DNA of 64,000 nt from Dryobates pubescens (taxonomy: Eukaryota > Chordata > Aves > Piciformes > Picidae), in contig NC_071646.1 of NCBI RefSeq assembly GCF_014839835.1, positions 2,666,001-2,730,000 on the forward strand, in the 5' to 3' direction. This document shows positions 24,925 to 34,489 of this stretch, piece by piece. A program made the translations under genes and the position numbers. The number at the start of each line of letters is the position of its first letter. The stretch's first letter is position 1. The notes under the pieces are model-generated. The model did not search any database and was not told the origin of the DNA. It saw only the letters and a program-made list of their open reading frames with translations.

Positions 24925-25265
24925 TCTTCTTTGAATGGAATGGAATAGAGTAGAATGGAATGGAATGGAGTAGAGTAGAGTAGAATAGGATAAACCAGGT
25001 TGGAAGAGACCTTTGAGGTCATCAAGCCCAACCCATCACCCAACACCATCTAATCAACTAACCCATGGCACCAAGCAGCCCATCCAGTCTCCTCCTAAAC
25101 ATCTCCAGGGATGGTGACTCCACCACCTCCCTGTTCAGCACATCCCCATGGCCAACCTCTCTCTCTCTCTCCCTGCAGAACTTCTTCCTCACCTCCAGCC
25201 TAAAACTCCCCTGGCACAGCTTGAGACTGTGTCCTCTTGTTCTGGTGCTGGTTGCAAAGAGAGCT
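24925..25265 (-). mobile_element. CR1 3' end with GGAAT-type tail repeat
   Basis: The 3' tail (plus-strand left side, 24934-24990) is a degenerate GGAATGGAATA / GTAGA repeat. It is followed by ATAAACCAGGTTGGAAGAGA and the CACCATCTAATCAACTAACC variant. Confidence 0.93.
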
Positions 25266-25334
25266 TGGCTGCTTCTCCCAGGAGATGCCTTAGTGACAGA
25301 CACCCAAGGAAAAGATGAACTTGTCTCATGAAAG

Positions 25335-25655
25335 CAGCAGAGTTCAGCTGGAGTGTGTCCAGAGGAGGGCAACAAAGCTGGTGAAGAGCCTGGGGAACAG
25401 GGCTGGTGAGGAGCAGCTGAGGGAGCTGGGGGTGTGCAGGCTGGAGAAGAGGAGGCTGAGGGAGACCTCATTGCTGTCTGCAACTCCCTGAAAGGAGGTT
25501 GGAGTGAGGTGGGCTTGGTCTCCTCTCCCTACTATCAGGACAAGAGGAAACTGACTCAGGCTGCACCAGGGGAGGCTTGGGTTGGAGATTAGGAACCATT
25601 TCTTCCCTGCAGGAGTGGTCAGGGCTTGGAGCAGGCTGCCCAGGGAGGTGTTAAA
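25335..25655 (+). mobile_element. CR1 internal fragment (older subfamily)
   Basis: AGTGTGTCCAGAGGAGGGCA to GCAGGCTGCCCAGGGAGGTG; 3' end missing. Confidence 0.88.
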
Positions 25656-25924
25656 AACCAAATGTGCAGAAATGGCCCTCTGGGAGATGGGTTTGGTCCA
25701 TGAAGCTTTTGAGGGCTGGCACTAGGAAGTGGAAGAAGAATCTGAGTGGTGGAAAACCCCTTTCACTGAACATGATGTTCAACTAAAGGAGGAAGAAGGG
25801 GAAGGGAAGAAAAAGATCTGAAGAGAACTTCCTCTGCTGGCTGTTCTCTGCCTGTCAGGAAAGGAGAGAGAGGCAGTTCCTTGCCTGCCCCCTGGGAGAG
25901 GCTGGCACCAGATGTGAAAGCCTC
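25656..25924. other. Unique intergenic sequence
   Basis: Purine-rich (GAAGAAGGGGAAGGGAAG near 25790). Nothing else seen. Confidence 0.45.
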
Positions 25925-26335
25925 AGTCCTTGTGGTGCCCTTGGATGACTCCAGAGCTGGAGACTCCATCACCTCTCTGGGCAGCCTGTTCCACCCTCAG
26001 GCTGAAGAAGTGTGCTCTCATTTTTGGATGGAACTTCCTCTCTTCCACTTTGTGCTCAGTACCTCTTGCCCTGTCCCTGGGCACCACTGAAAACATCCTG
26101 GCCCCATCCTGCTGCCACCCACCCACCCTTGAAATATTGATCAGCATTGATCAGATCTCCCCTCAGTCTTCTCTTCTCCAGGCTAAAATCCTGACATCCC
26201 TCAGCCTTGCAGTACAAGAGAGATGTTCTAACACCCTGGTCATCCTCACAGCCCTTTGCTGTACCCTCTGCAGCAGTTCCCTGTCCTACTTGAACTGGGG
26301 GAGCCCAAGGACAGCAGCTCTGGCCCCTGGTGGTT
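25925..26335 (-). mobile_element. CR1 internal fragment (old)
   Basis: GGAGACTCCATCACCTCTCT, CTTGCCCTGTCCCTGGGCAC and CAGTTCCCTGTCC in order; diverged and lacking the 3' tail. Confidence 0.83.
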
Positions 26336-26631
26336 GTGAAATTGAGACTGATTCGAGTCTCAAGATAAATGTGGAGGCAAGGCAGCACCAAACCAGCCAA
26401 AACTGAAACCTGTGCTGAGGAGCTGGGCTGTGTGCAGCACCCTCAGCTCACTTTACTGACACAGGGGTTTCAGTTTTGGTGAAAGCTGAATCGATGACAG
26501 CTCTGCCTGGCCCCTGGAGTGATTCATTTGCTCCCCAGATCATTAGGGAGCGTCATTTCTTGCTGCACCACCAGCACATTTCACTCTCTAGGGCAAGGCT
26601 GGGTGCTGGTGGCACTGCCAGCTCTCCACCA
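26336..26631. other. Unique intergenic sequence
   Basis: No feature seen. Confidence 0.4.
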
Positions 26632-26815
26632 CAGAATCCCAGGGCTGGAAGGGACCTCTGGAGATCATCCAATTCAAGCAGCAAGCAGCAAGGTCTCCCC
26701 TGAGCCTCCTCTTCTCCAGGCTAAGCAACCCCAGCTCCCTCAGCCTCTCCTCACAGGGCTGTGCTCCAGACCCCTCCCCAGCCTCATTGCCCTGCTCTGG
26801 ACACAGTCAGGTAGC
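26632..26815 (-). mobile_element. CR1 composite fragment
   Basis: A short 3' end (CACAGAATCCCAGGGCTGG) joined to the AAGGTCTCCCCTGAGCCTCC internal segment; an internal deletion or two abutting copies. Confidence 0.85.
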
Positions 26816-27400
26816 TCAGTGTCCTAAATAATGAAGTACAGCAGCAGGATCTGAGCCCAGGATCTCTGCCTGGTATCCTAAGAATGGCCTGCTTGGAAAA
26901 GACCTTAAGATCATTGAGTCCAGAGGGCCAGGGGTTTGAAATTAGAGAAGAGGAGATTTAGACTGGATGTGAGGAACAGGTTCTGCACCAGGAGGCTGCT
27001 GGAACTCTGCAACAGCTTGCCCAGGGAGGTAGCTGAGGCCCCATCCATGGAGATCTTCAAGGTGAGGCTGGACAAGGCTCTGAGCAGCCTGATCTGGTGG
27101 AGGATGTCCCTGCTGAGTGCAGAGGGTTGGACTGGATGAGCTTTGGAGATCCCTTCCCACCCAATGTGTTCCCCATCCCTTCATCACAGAATCACAGAGT
27201 GATAGGGGTGGAAGGGACCTCAGAGGATCATCCACTCCAAGCCCCCTGCTAAAGCAGGGCTCCCACAGCACCTTGCCCAGGAGCACAATGGCTAGGGAGG
27301 GGTTGGAATCTCTGCAGAGAAGGAGACTCCACAACCTCTCTGGGCAGCCTGCTCCAGGGCTCCAGCAGCCTCACACCAAAGAAGTTTCTCCTCCAGTTCA
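26695..27400 (+). repeat. Inverted duplication C, arm 1
   Basis: Pairs with the reverse complement of 33055-33780. A non-CR1 bridge is shared word for word: CAGTCAGGTAGCTCAGT, AATGAAGTACAGCAGCAGGA and TGCCTGGTATCCTAAGAATG. CR1 segments on both sides of the bridge are shared too, with the same junctions. Confidence 0.88.
26920..27180 (+). mobile_element. CR1 3' part (older subfamily)
   Basis: AGAGAAGAGGAGATTTAGAC to GGATGAGCTTTGGAGATCCC. Inside duplication C. Confidence 0.85.
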
Positions 27401-27475
27401 GATGGAGCCTCCTGGGTTCCAGTCTGTGCCCTTTACCTCTTGTCCTGTCTCTGGGCACCACTGAAAAAAAGAGAA
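27183..27475 (-). mobile_element. CR1 3' end (TTGTGGAGTCTCC subfamily)
   Basis: CACAGAATCACAGAGTGATAG to TCTCTGGGCACCACTG. Overlap zone of duplications B and C. Confidence 0.88.
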
Positions 27476-27612
27476 TGAGTTCTTTGTCTTCAGTTTGGGC
27501 TGAGTTGACTTTTGTCTCCTCTTTGGTTCTCAGTCTCCTCTCTCTTTTAGGTTGCCCACACTCCAAGATGCCAACTTGGTAGCTCAGCAGCATAATAAAG
27601 TCATTGGACACT
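27190..27612 (-). repeat. Inverted duplication B, arm 2
   Basis: Partner of 24190-24625. It also overlaps the right part of duplication C arm 1, so the two duplications share a CR1 segment. Confidence 0.82.
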
Positions 27613-27690
27613 AGGAGGAAGTTCTTTCCAGTGAGGGTGGTGGAAGAGTGGAACAGGCTGCCCAGAGAGGTGGTGAGAGAAAGACCAAAA
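27605..27690 (+). mobile_element. CR1 scrap
   Basis: GAAGTTCTTTCCAGTGAGGG to CAGAGAGGTGGTGAGAG, about 85 bp. Confidence 0.7.
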
Positions 27691-27694
27691 TGCT

Positions 27695-28080
27695 CAAGGC
27701 CCTGAGCACTTCCAGGAGCAGAGTATCCACAGCTTCCCTGAGCAACCTGTTCCAGTGTCTCACCACCCTCCCTGGACAGAATTTCTTCCCAGCATCCAGT
27801 CTAAATTTAACCAGCTCAAAGCCATTCCCCCTCACCCTATCACTACAAGCCCTTGCCAAAATTCCCTCCCCAGCTTTCTTGCAGCCCCTTTCAGATACTG
27901 GAAGGCTGCTGTAAGGTCTCCCCAGAGCCTTCTCTTCCCCAGGCTGAATAGCCCCAGCTCTCTCAGCCTGTCCCCACAGGGGAGTTGTTCAAGCCCACTG
28001 ATTATCTTCATGGACAGGGGAGTTGTTCAAGCCCTCTGATTATCTTCATGGCTCTCCTCTGGCCCCAAAGAGCACATCCA
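27695..28080 (-). mobile_element. CR1 internal fragment (old)
   Basis: AGCAACCTGTTCCAGTGTCT through CTCAGCCTGTCCCCACAGG. A 40-bp segment (GGGGAGTTGTTCAAGCCC) is duplicated in tandem at 27981-28045. Confidence 0.83.
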
Positions 28081-28084
28081 TGAG

Positions 28085-28475
28085 CACACCTTCCTATCCA
28101 GTTTCACATATCACCCCTCTGAAGAGAGGCTGAGGTGCCTGGGGCTGTGAAGTCTTGGGAAGAGAAGACTGAGAGGGGATCTGATCAACATCTATCAATG
28201 TCTGAGGGGTGAGTGTCAAGTGGAGGGGGCCAAGCTCTTTTGGGTGGTGCACAGTAATTAGACAAGGAACTACAATTTCAAGCTTGAACACAGAAGATTT
28301 CACCTCAACATCAGGAGAAACTTCTTTACAGTGAGGCTGCCCAGAGAGGTTGTGGAGTCTCCTTCTCTGGAGACTTCCAACCCCCCCCGGATGCATTCCT
28401 GCTGTGAACTACCCTGGGTGATCCTGCTCTGGCAGGGACCTGATGGTTTCTTGAGGTCCCTTCCAACCTCTAATG
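28085..28475 (+). mobile_element. CR1 3' part (old subfamily)
   Basis: AGAGAGGCTGAGGTGCCTGG-like start to CCCTTCCAACCTCTAATGTA, followed by a short (TG)n. Confidence 0.83.
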
Positions 28476-28489
28476 TACTCTGTGTGTGT

Positions 28490-28645
28490 GTGTGAGCTGC
28501 CCATCCCTAGAGACAATCCAAGTCAAGCTTGACAGGGCTCTGGGCAGCCTGCTCGAGTTGAAGACATCCTGCTCACTGCAGGGGATGGAACAAGATGACC
28601 TTCGAGGGTCCCTTCCAACCTGATGCATTCTATGATTCTGTAACC
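28490..28645 (+). mobile_element. CR1 3' end (old)
   Basis: AGCTGCCCATCCCTAGAGAC to TGCATTCTATGATTCTG. Confidence 0.85.
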
Positions 28646-28647
28646 CA

Positions 28648-28805
28648 CAGAATGTTAAGGGCTGGAAGGGACTTCAAAAGATTGAGTCCAGTGGCCCCTG
28701 CCAGAGCAGGATCACCTGGAGCAGGTCACACAGGGATGCATCCAGGCAGGTTTTGAGTGTCTCCGGAGAAGGAGACTCCACAACCTCCCTGGGCAGCCTG
28801 TCCCC
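28648..28805 (-). mobile_element. CR1 3' end (older subfamily)
   Basis: CACAGAATGTTAAGGGCTGG to CTCCACAACCTCCCTGGGC. Meets the previous copy tail to tail. Confidence 0.86.
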
Positions 28806-29740
28806 CAGGAGCTGCCCAGGGCTTGAGGAAGAGGTGAAGCCCCAAGGTGTGGCTGGTGATGCAAGTTCTGCTTGCTGTGTTAATTGCAAGAGAGAAAGAA
28901 GGGGAGGAGGGGAAAGCTGCAACCCACAGCAAACAACTCTGAGCGCTGCAGGGCAGATGTGCCCAGGGGCTTCTTGTGCCTTTTGGAAGTGGCAGTTTGA
29001 GCTGCTCAGAGCAATTTCCACCCCCCTCTATTTGCTGATCACAGCTCTCTCTCTCCCCTCCAGAAATCCCTTTCAAGGGAGTTTCATTTCTCTGTGAAAT
29101 GTTTGGCCTCCCAGCAGCCACAGCCTCCCAGGCCACCGCAGCAGCTGGGACCATGACCCTGCTGCAGCGTTTTCTGTATGTTGGTTTGGTGTCTGCTTAG
29201 AGAAGCCCAACTGCTAAGGTCAGGTGCCCACATCAAACAGGAAACACCTCCTGAAACCTCCTGGAAACGGCAAAAGCCTCCTTGATGCAGCCCAGGTTTA
29301 ACCTCCTTGCTAGCTTCGAGTCCTTTCAGACAGAGGCAGGTTTGGAGGCCACTGCAAACCTCAGCGTGGGTGTTGGGTTTTACATCCTCCTCTCAAGGGT
29401 GCTGCTCTTCATCTCCAACCCAGGACAGTGCTTTCAGCCAACTCTACCTCAGTATCATGTTGTTTTATTGGGGTTTATTTTTGGCTGAAAGAGGCAATTT
29501 CCTTACCGTGCTGGGAGGGGGGGAGAAAAAGAAGGGAAACCCAAACCATTGAAATTCACACTCTGCCTGGGAAACCAGAGATGGTCACAGAGGGGTGAAA
29601 TGCACCCAGGCAGCAGCTGCTGAGCCTTCCAGATCAATCCTCTTGCAGAGCCTTCCAGATCAATCCCCTTGCAGGGTTTTTTGGGGGGGTGAAAAATGTC
29701 TCAGCAGCAATTTGATTGTCCAGCCAGTTCCTGAATGGAG
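28806..29740. other. Unique intergenic sequence, about 0.9 kb
   Basis: One of the longest repeat-free stretches between IL10 and the IL19/IL20-type gene. Balanced composition, no open frame with family resemblance, no splice-supported exon. Could hold distal control elements; that is a guess from position only. Confidence 0.5.
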
Positions 29741-30385
29741 CAGGGCTGTGTGTTGAGGAGAGCAGGGCTGTTGAGGAGAGCTGTTGAGCAGAGCAGGGCT
29801 GTGTGTTGAGCAGAGCTGTTGAGGAGAGCAGGGCTGTGTGTTGAGCAGAGCAGGGCTGTGTGTTGAGCAGAGCTGTTGAGCAGAGCAGGGCTGTGTGTTG
29901 AGCAGAGCTGTTGAGGAGAGCAGGGCTGTGTGTTGAGCAGAGCAGGGCTGTGTGTTGAGCAGGGCAGGGCTGTGTTGTTCAGAGCAGGGCTGTGTGTTGA
30001 GGAGAGCAGAGCTGTTGAGCAGAGCAGGGCTGTGGGTTGAGCAGAGCTGTTGAGGAGAGCAGGGCTGTGTGTTGAGCAGAGCTGTTGAGGAGAGCAGGGC
30101 TGTGTGTTGAGCAGAGCAGGGCTGTGTGTTGAGCAGAGCTATTGAGCAGAGCAGGGCTGTGTGTTGAGCAGAGCTGTTGAGCAGAGCAGGGCTGTGTGTT
30201 GAGCAGAGCTGTTGAGGAGAGCAGGGCTGTGTGTTGAGCAGAGCTGTTGAGCAGAGCAGGGCTGTGTGTTGAGCAGAGCAGGGCTGTGTGTTGAGCAGAG
30301 CTGTTGAGCAGAGCAGGGCTGTGTGTTGAGCAGAGCTGTTGAGGAGAGCAGGGCTGTGTGTTGAGCAGGGCAGGGCTGTGTTGAA
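29741..30385 (+). repeat. Minisatellite of GAGCAGGGCTGTGTGTT type
   Basis: About 640 bp of two alternating words, GAGCAGAGCAGGGCTGTGTGTT (22 bp) and GAGCAGAGCTGTT (13 bp), with GAGCAG/GAGGAG switches. No stop codons on the minus strand in the repeat, so open frames there are artefacts. Confidence 0.95.
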
Positions 30386-31384
30386 CACCCTTGGGCTGCT
30401 CCTTAGCATCCCAGAATCGGTGCCAAGTTTGAAAGGGACCCCCAGGGCTCACCTGGGCCAACCTTTCTAGGTGATGGAGGAGTTGAAATGAGGTGGCCCA
30501 GCAGCCTGGCAAGGTGAGTGCCCAGCATAGGGGAGAAGCATCATCACACAGACCTCGTGTGCTTGCTCAGCTTTGTGCCCAGCAGCACTGTGGCTGGGCC
30601 ACTGGCTTTCTGCACACTCCTTTTGGGCACAAGTGTGGCTGCTGAGCCCCAGGTGCTGGCCAGCTGGAGAAAAGCTTGCAGGAGCTGCTCTTTACAGGCT
30701 TCAAAACCCTAGAAAAGTTGCATTTCCCTTTGGGGGGAGGGGGGAGATGCCCTTTCTGATAACCAAAGCTCAGGTCAGGGGGAGCAACCTTCAACCCCCC
30801 CCCACCCTGGTGACTAAACAGATGGGTTTCTACAGAACAGAGATGCTGCTCTAGGAGATCCTCCACCACGCTTTTCCCCTTGCACAAAGGTGAATTTTAG
30901 AGAGGGAGAAAAAAAACCAACCCAAAAGCCCAAAAAAGGAGGAGGGGAAAAAAAAAAAGAGGCACTTTTAAATAGTGCATTTTACCTTCTTTGGGTGAAG
31001 CCCTGGCTCGGTGCTGGCGCTGCCACGGGTGACTCACCTCGCTGAGTGTCACGTCTGCTCCATCAGGGGGGTGGCTGAAGCAGTGTCATCTTTCTGTGAC
31101 ATGCAGCCCTCCCCGGGCCAGGAGCCAACCATGATGCAACTGAGGCCAAGCAGGGAGGGGTGGGGTGGGCCTGGGGCCACCCACCCCAAGCTGGTGCCCT
31201 TCCCTTGGGTAGAGGTGGCTCTGGCCCCTTCCTGCACCTGGGGACGTCCTGGGTCGGGCGGCGAGGGGGAGGAAACGGCAGGAACAGCCCCAGAGGGACA
31301 GGGATGGGTGAGGCCCTAAGGCAGGGTGATTCAGGTGGCAGCTCCTGGTGGGAGATGCTCTCCCAAAGTCCCTCAGCACTTGGA
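30386..31384. other. Unique intergenic sequence, about 1 kb
   Basis: Includes an A-rich patch (30905-30960) and an AP-1 site TGACTCA at 31030-31036 in a CG-containing context. No gene found. Confidence 0.5.
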
Positions 31385-31507
31385 AAGGAGCTGAGGAGAA
31401 AGTTCTTCCCAGAGAGAGTGATTGGCCACTGGGATGTGCTGCCCAGGGAGGTGGTGGAGTCCCCATCCCTGGAGGTGTTCAAGAAAGGATTGGATGTGGC
31501 ACTTGGT
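31385..31507 (+). mobile_element. CR1 fragment, first of a head-to-tail pair
   Basis: AGAAAGTTCTTCCCAGAGAG to GGATTGGATGTGGCACTTG, cut where the next copy begins. Confidence 0.92.
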
Positions 31508-31815
31508 TGGAGCCAGGTGGGGATTGGTCTCTTCTCCCAGGCAAGCAGCACTAGAACAAGAGGACACAGTCTCAAGCTGTGCCAGGGGAGGTTTAGGCTG
31601 GAGGTGAGGAGAAAGTTCTTCCCATCAAGAGAGATTGGCCATTGGGATGTGCTGCCCAGGGAGGTGGTGGTGCCCCATCCCTGGAGGTGTTTAGGAAGAG
31701 CCTGGCTGAGGCACTTGGTGCCATGGTTGAGTTGAGCAGATGGTGTTGGGTGATAGGTTGGACTGGATGATCTCTGAGGTCTTTTCCAACCTTATTGATT
31801 CTATGATTCTGACTC
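31508..31815 (+). mobile_element. CR1 3' part, second of a head-to-tail pair
   Basis: GTTGGAGCCAGGTGGGGATT to TATTGATTCTATGATTCTG; has the GTTGAGCAGATGGTGTTGGG variant. Confidence 0.94.
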
Positions 31816-32185
31816 TGTGCTCGTGAGGACAGATCCTACAGCCGCCAAGAGCTGCTTGGGAAGAGGTCCTGGACAGCAACCTGAGCTTTATTCCTTGGGC
31901 TTTGGAGATCCCTTGGGCTAGGCTGAGGCACAGCTGCCCTTCTCGAAGCTGAGCCCTGCCTTGGCTGGTGGCTCCCTAAAAGGCAGTCCCCGGTGTTTGA
32001 TTTGCAGAGTTCTTCAAGTGGTTATGGTTTAGAAACGTGACCCAGCGGAGGGCACACGATGTACCACACCTGTCACCAGAGCTCCTCACACAGCCTCTGC
32101 TGACTCATTTCTGGAGTTTACTGAGAAAAAGAATTAGAATTCTTCTTCTTTTTTTTTTTTTTTTTCTTTTTTTCACTTTTGTCAG
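31816..32185. other. Unique intergenic sequence with poly-T
   Basis: Ends in an interrupted T run (32146-32175) that could be the end of a retroposed sequence on the minus strand. Nothing recognisable beside it. Confidence 0.5.
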
Positions 32186-32189
32186 CAGT

Positions 32190-32900
32190 GCTGCAGCCCT
32201 GGGGCTGAGGGAGCCCTGGGGCTGAGGGAGCCCTGGGGCTGCAGGGAGCTGTAGGGATGCAGGGAGCCATGGGGCTGAGGGAGCTGTAGGGCTGCAGGGA
32301 GCCATGGGGCTGAGGGAGCTGTAGGGCTGCAGGGAGCCCTGGGGATGAGTGAGCCGTGGGGCTGCAAGGAGCTGTAGGAATGCAGGGAGCCATGGGGCTG
32401 AGGGAGCCGTGGGGCTGCAGGGAGCTGTAGGAATGCAGGGAGCCGTGGGGCTGAGGGAGCCGTGGGGCTGCAAGGAGCTGTAGGAATGCAGGGAGCCATG
32501 GGGCTGAGGGAGCCATGGGGTTGCAGGGAGCTGTAGGAATGCAGGGAGCCGTGGGGCTGAGGGAGCCGTGGGGCTGCAGGGAGCTGTAGGAATGCAGGGA
32601 GCCCTGGGGCAGAGGGAGCCGTGGGGCTGAGAGAGCCATGGGGCTGCAGGGAGCTGTAGGGATGCAGGGAGCCCTGGGGCTGAGGGAGCCATGGGGCTGA
32701 GAGAGCCATGGGGCTGCAGGGAGCTGTAGGGATGCAGGGAGCCCTGGGGCTGCAGGGAGCCCTGGGGCTGAGGGAGCCGTGGGGCTGAGAGAGCCATGGG
32801 GCTGCAGGGAGCTGTAGGGATGCAGGGAGCCCTGGGGCTGCAGGGAGCCGTGGGGCTGAGAGAGCCATGGGGCTGCAGGGAGCTGTAGGGATGCAGGGAA
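32190..32900 (+). repeat. 53-bp minisatellite built from 17-19-bp submotifs
   Basis: Higher-order unit of three related words: GGGGCTGAGGGAGCCGT, GGGGCTGCAGGGAGCTGTA and GGAATGCAGGGAGCC. About 13 higher-order copies. The minus strand is open in more than one frame, which shows that the long frames are not coding. Confidence 0.94.
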
Positions 32901-33054
32901 TTACAGGTGGCCCCTGCGTAGTTGCTGGTAATGAGCTGGGCTGATTAGGAGGGAGAAGAGCAGCCAGGTTTGGGGAACCTGGAAGCCACAGAGCACCTTT
33001 CCACCCTGAAAAGCAAAGCAGAAGCCAGTGGCAAGAATGAAAACTCGAACATAG

Positions 33055-33290
33055 GAAGTTAAATCTAAACAGGAGGAGGAACTTCTTCACTTCGAAGGTG
33101 CTGGAGCCCTGGAGCAGGCTGCCCAGAGAGGTTGTGGAGTCTCCTCCTCTGCAGAGCATCCAACCCCCCCTGGCCATTGTGCTCCTGGGCAAGCTGCTGT
33201 GAGAGCCCTGCTTTAGCAGGGGGCTTGGAGTGGATGATCCCCAGAGGTCCCTTCCAACCCCTATCGCTCTGTGATTCTGTGATGAAGGGA
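33055..33290 (+). mobile_element. CR1 3' end (TTGTGGAGTCTCC subfamily)
   Basis: CTTCACTTCGAAGGTGCTGG to CGCTCTGTGATTCTGTG. In duplication C. Confidence 0.88.
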
Positions 33291-33292
33291 TG

Positions 33293-33545
33293 GGGAACAC
33301 ATTGGGTGGGAAGGGATCTCCAAAGCTCATCCAGTCCAACCCTCTGCACTCAGCAGGGACATCCTCCACCAGATCAGGCTGCTCAGAGCCTTGTCCAGCC
33401 TCACCTTGAAGATCTCCATGGATGGGGCCTCAGCTACCTCCCTGAGCAAGCTGTTGCAGAGTTCCAGCAGCCTCCTGGTGCAGAACCTGTTCCTCACATC
33501 CAGTCTAAATCTCCTCTTCTCTAATTTCAAACCCCTGGCCCTCTG
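33293..33545 (-). mobile_element. CR1 3' part (older subfamily)
   Basis: GGTGGGAAGGGATCTCCAAA to TCTAAATCTCCTCTTCTC. In duplication C. Confidence 0.87.
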
Positions 33546-33654
33546 GACTCAATGATCTTAAGGTCTTTTCCAAGCAGGCCATTCTTAGGATACCAGGCAG
33601 AGTTCCTGGGCTCAGATCCTGCTGCTGTACTTCATTATTTAGGAGACTGAGCTA

Positions 33655-34110
33655 CCTGACTGTGTCCAGAGCAGGGCAATGAGGCTGGGGAGAGGTCTGG
33701 AGCACAGCCCTGTGAGGAGAGGCTGAGGGAGCTGGGGTTGCTTAGCCTGGAGAAGAGGAGGCTCAGGGGAGACCTCATTGCTCTCTCCAACTCCCTGAAG
33801 GGAGGTTGTAGCCAGGTGGGGGTTGGGCTCTTCTCCCAGGCAAGCAGCACCAGAACACGAGGACACAGTCTCAAGCTGTGCCAGGGGAAGGTTAGGCTGG
33901 AGGTGAGCAGAAAGTTGTTCAAGGAGAGAGTTGTTGGCTGTTGGAATGTGCTGCCCAGGGAGGTGGTGGAGTCCCCATCCCTGGAGGTGTTCAAGAGGGG
34001 CTTGGATGTGGCACTTGGAGCCACGGTTTAGTCATCAGGAGGTGTTGGGTGACAGCTTGGACTTGATGATCCCTGAGGTCTTTTCCAACCTTATTGACTC
34101 TATGATTATT
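33655..34110 (+). mobile_element. CR1 LINE 3' part
   Basis: GTGTCCAGAGCAGGGCAATG to TATTGACTCTATGATTATT. One of the longer young-looking copies. Confidence 0.95.
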
Positions 34111-34489
34111 AAGCCTCGATTATTACTATTCTAATTGCCTCTTGATTATTATTGACTGCCTGCTACAGGAGGCATCTCTCCCATCCACGCTGGGTTCCCA
34201 CGCTGGGTTCCCACGCTGGGGGGGACCTACCTCCAGCCCATTATCAGCCTCCCATCTGCCGCCCTGCTGCGAAACAGGGCCGGTGACAAAGAGTGGCAGC
34301 CCAAGAGCATGCTGCAAGCAGCTTTCAGCTCCTCTTATCACTCAAAACCGCCTCGAAATGTACTCTTGAAACTGGTCCTCACCACCCTTGAAACCCTTTA
34401 CTGGAAGTCTAGGCTTAAACCAGAGCCTGTGGTCCGGTTTTGACAGTCTGGGCTCCTGCAGACCGCAGCTTACTGATTGATTTGGTTGG
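34111..34489. other. Unique intergenic sequence
   Basis: AT-rich start, then a triplicated CACGCTGGGTTCC-like word near 34190-34215. No gene. Confidence 0.5.

Larger units (their letters stand above)
33055..33780 (-). repeat. Inverted duplication C, arm 2
   Basis: Partner of 26695-27400, about 5.7 kb away and in reverse orientation. Identity looks about 95 percent, and the CR1 breakpoints are the same as in arm 1. Confidence 0.88.

Noticed and set aside
29660-30512. Minus-strand frames of 177 and 249 codons
   Set aside because: Repeat translation of the GAGCAGGGCTGTGTGTT array with no initiation or domain evidence.
32105-33369. Minus-strand frames of up to 395 codons
   Set aside because: 53-bp repeat open in more than one frame, joined to CR1 sequence.
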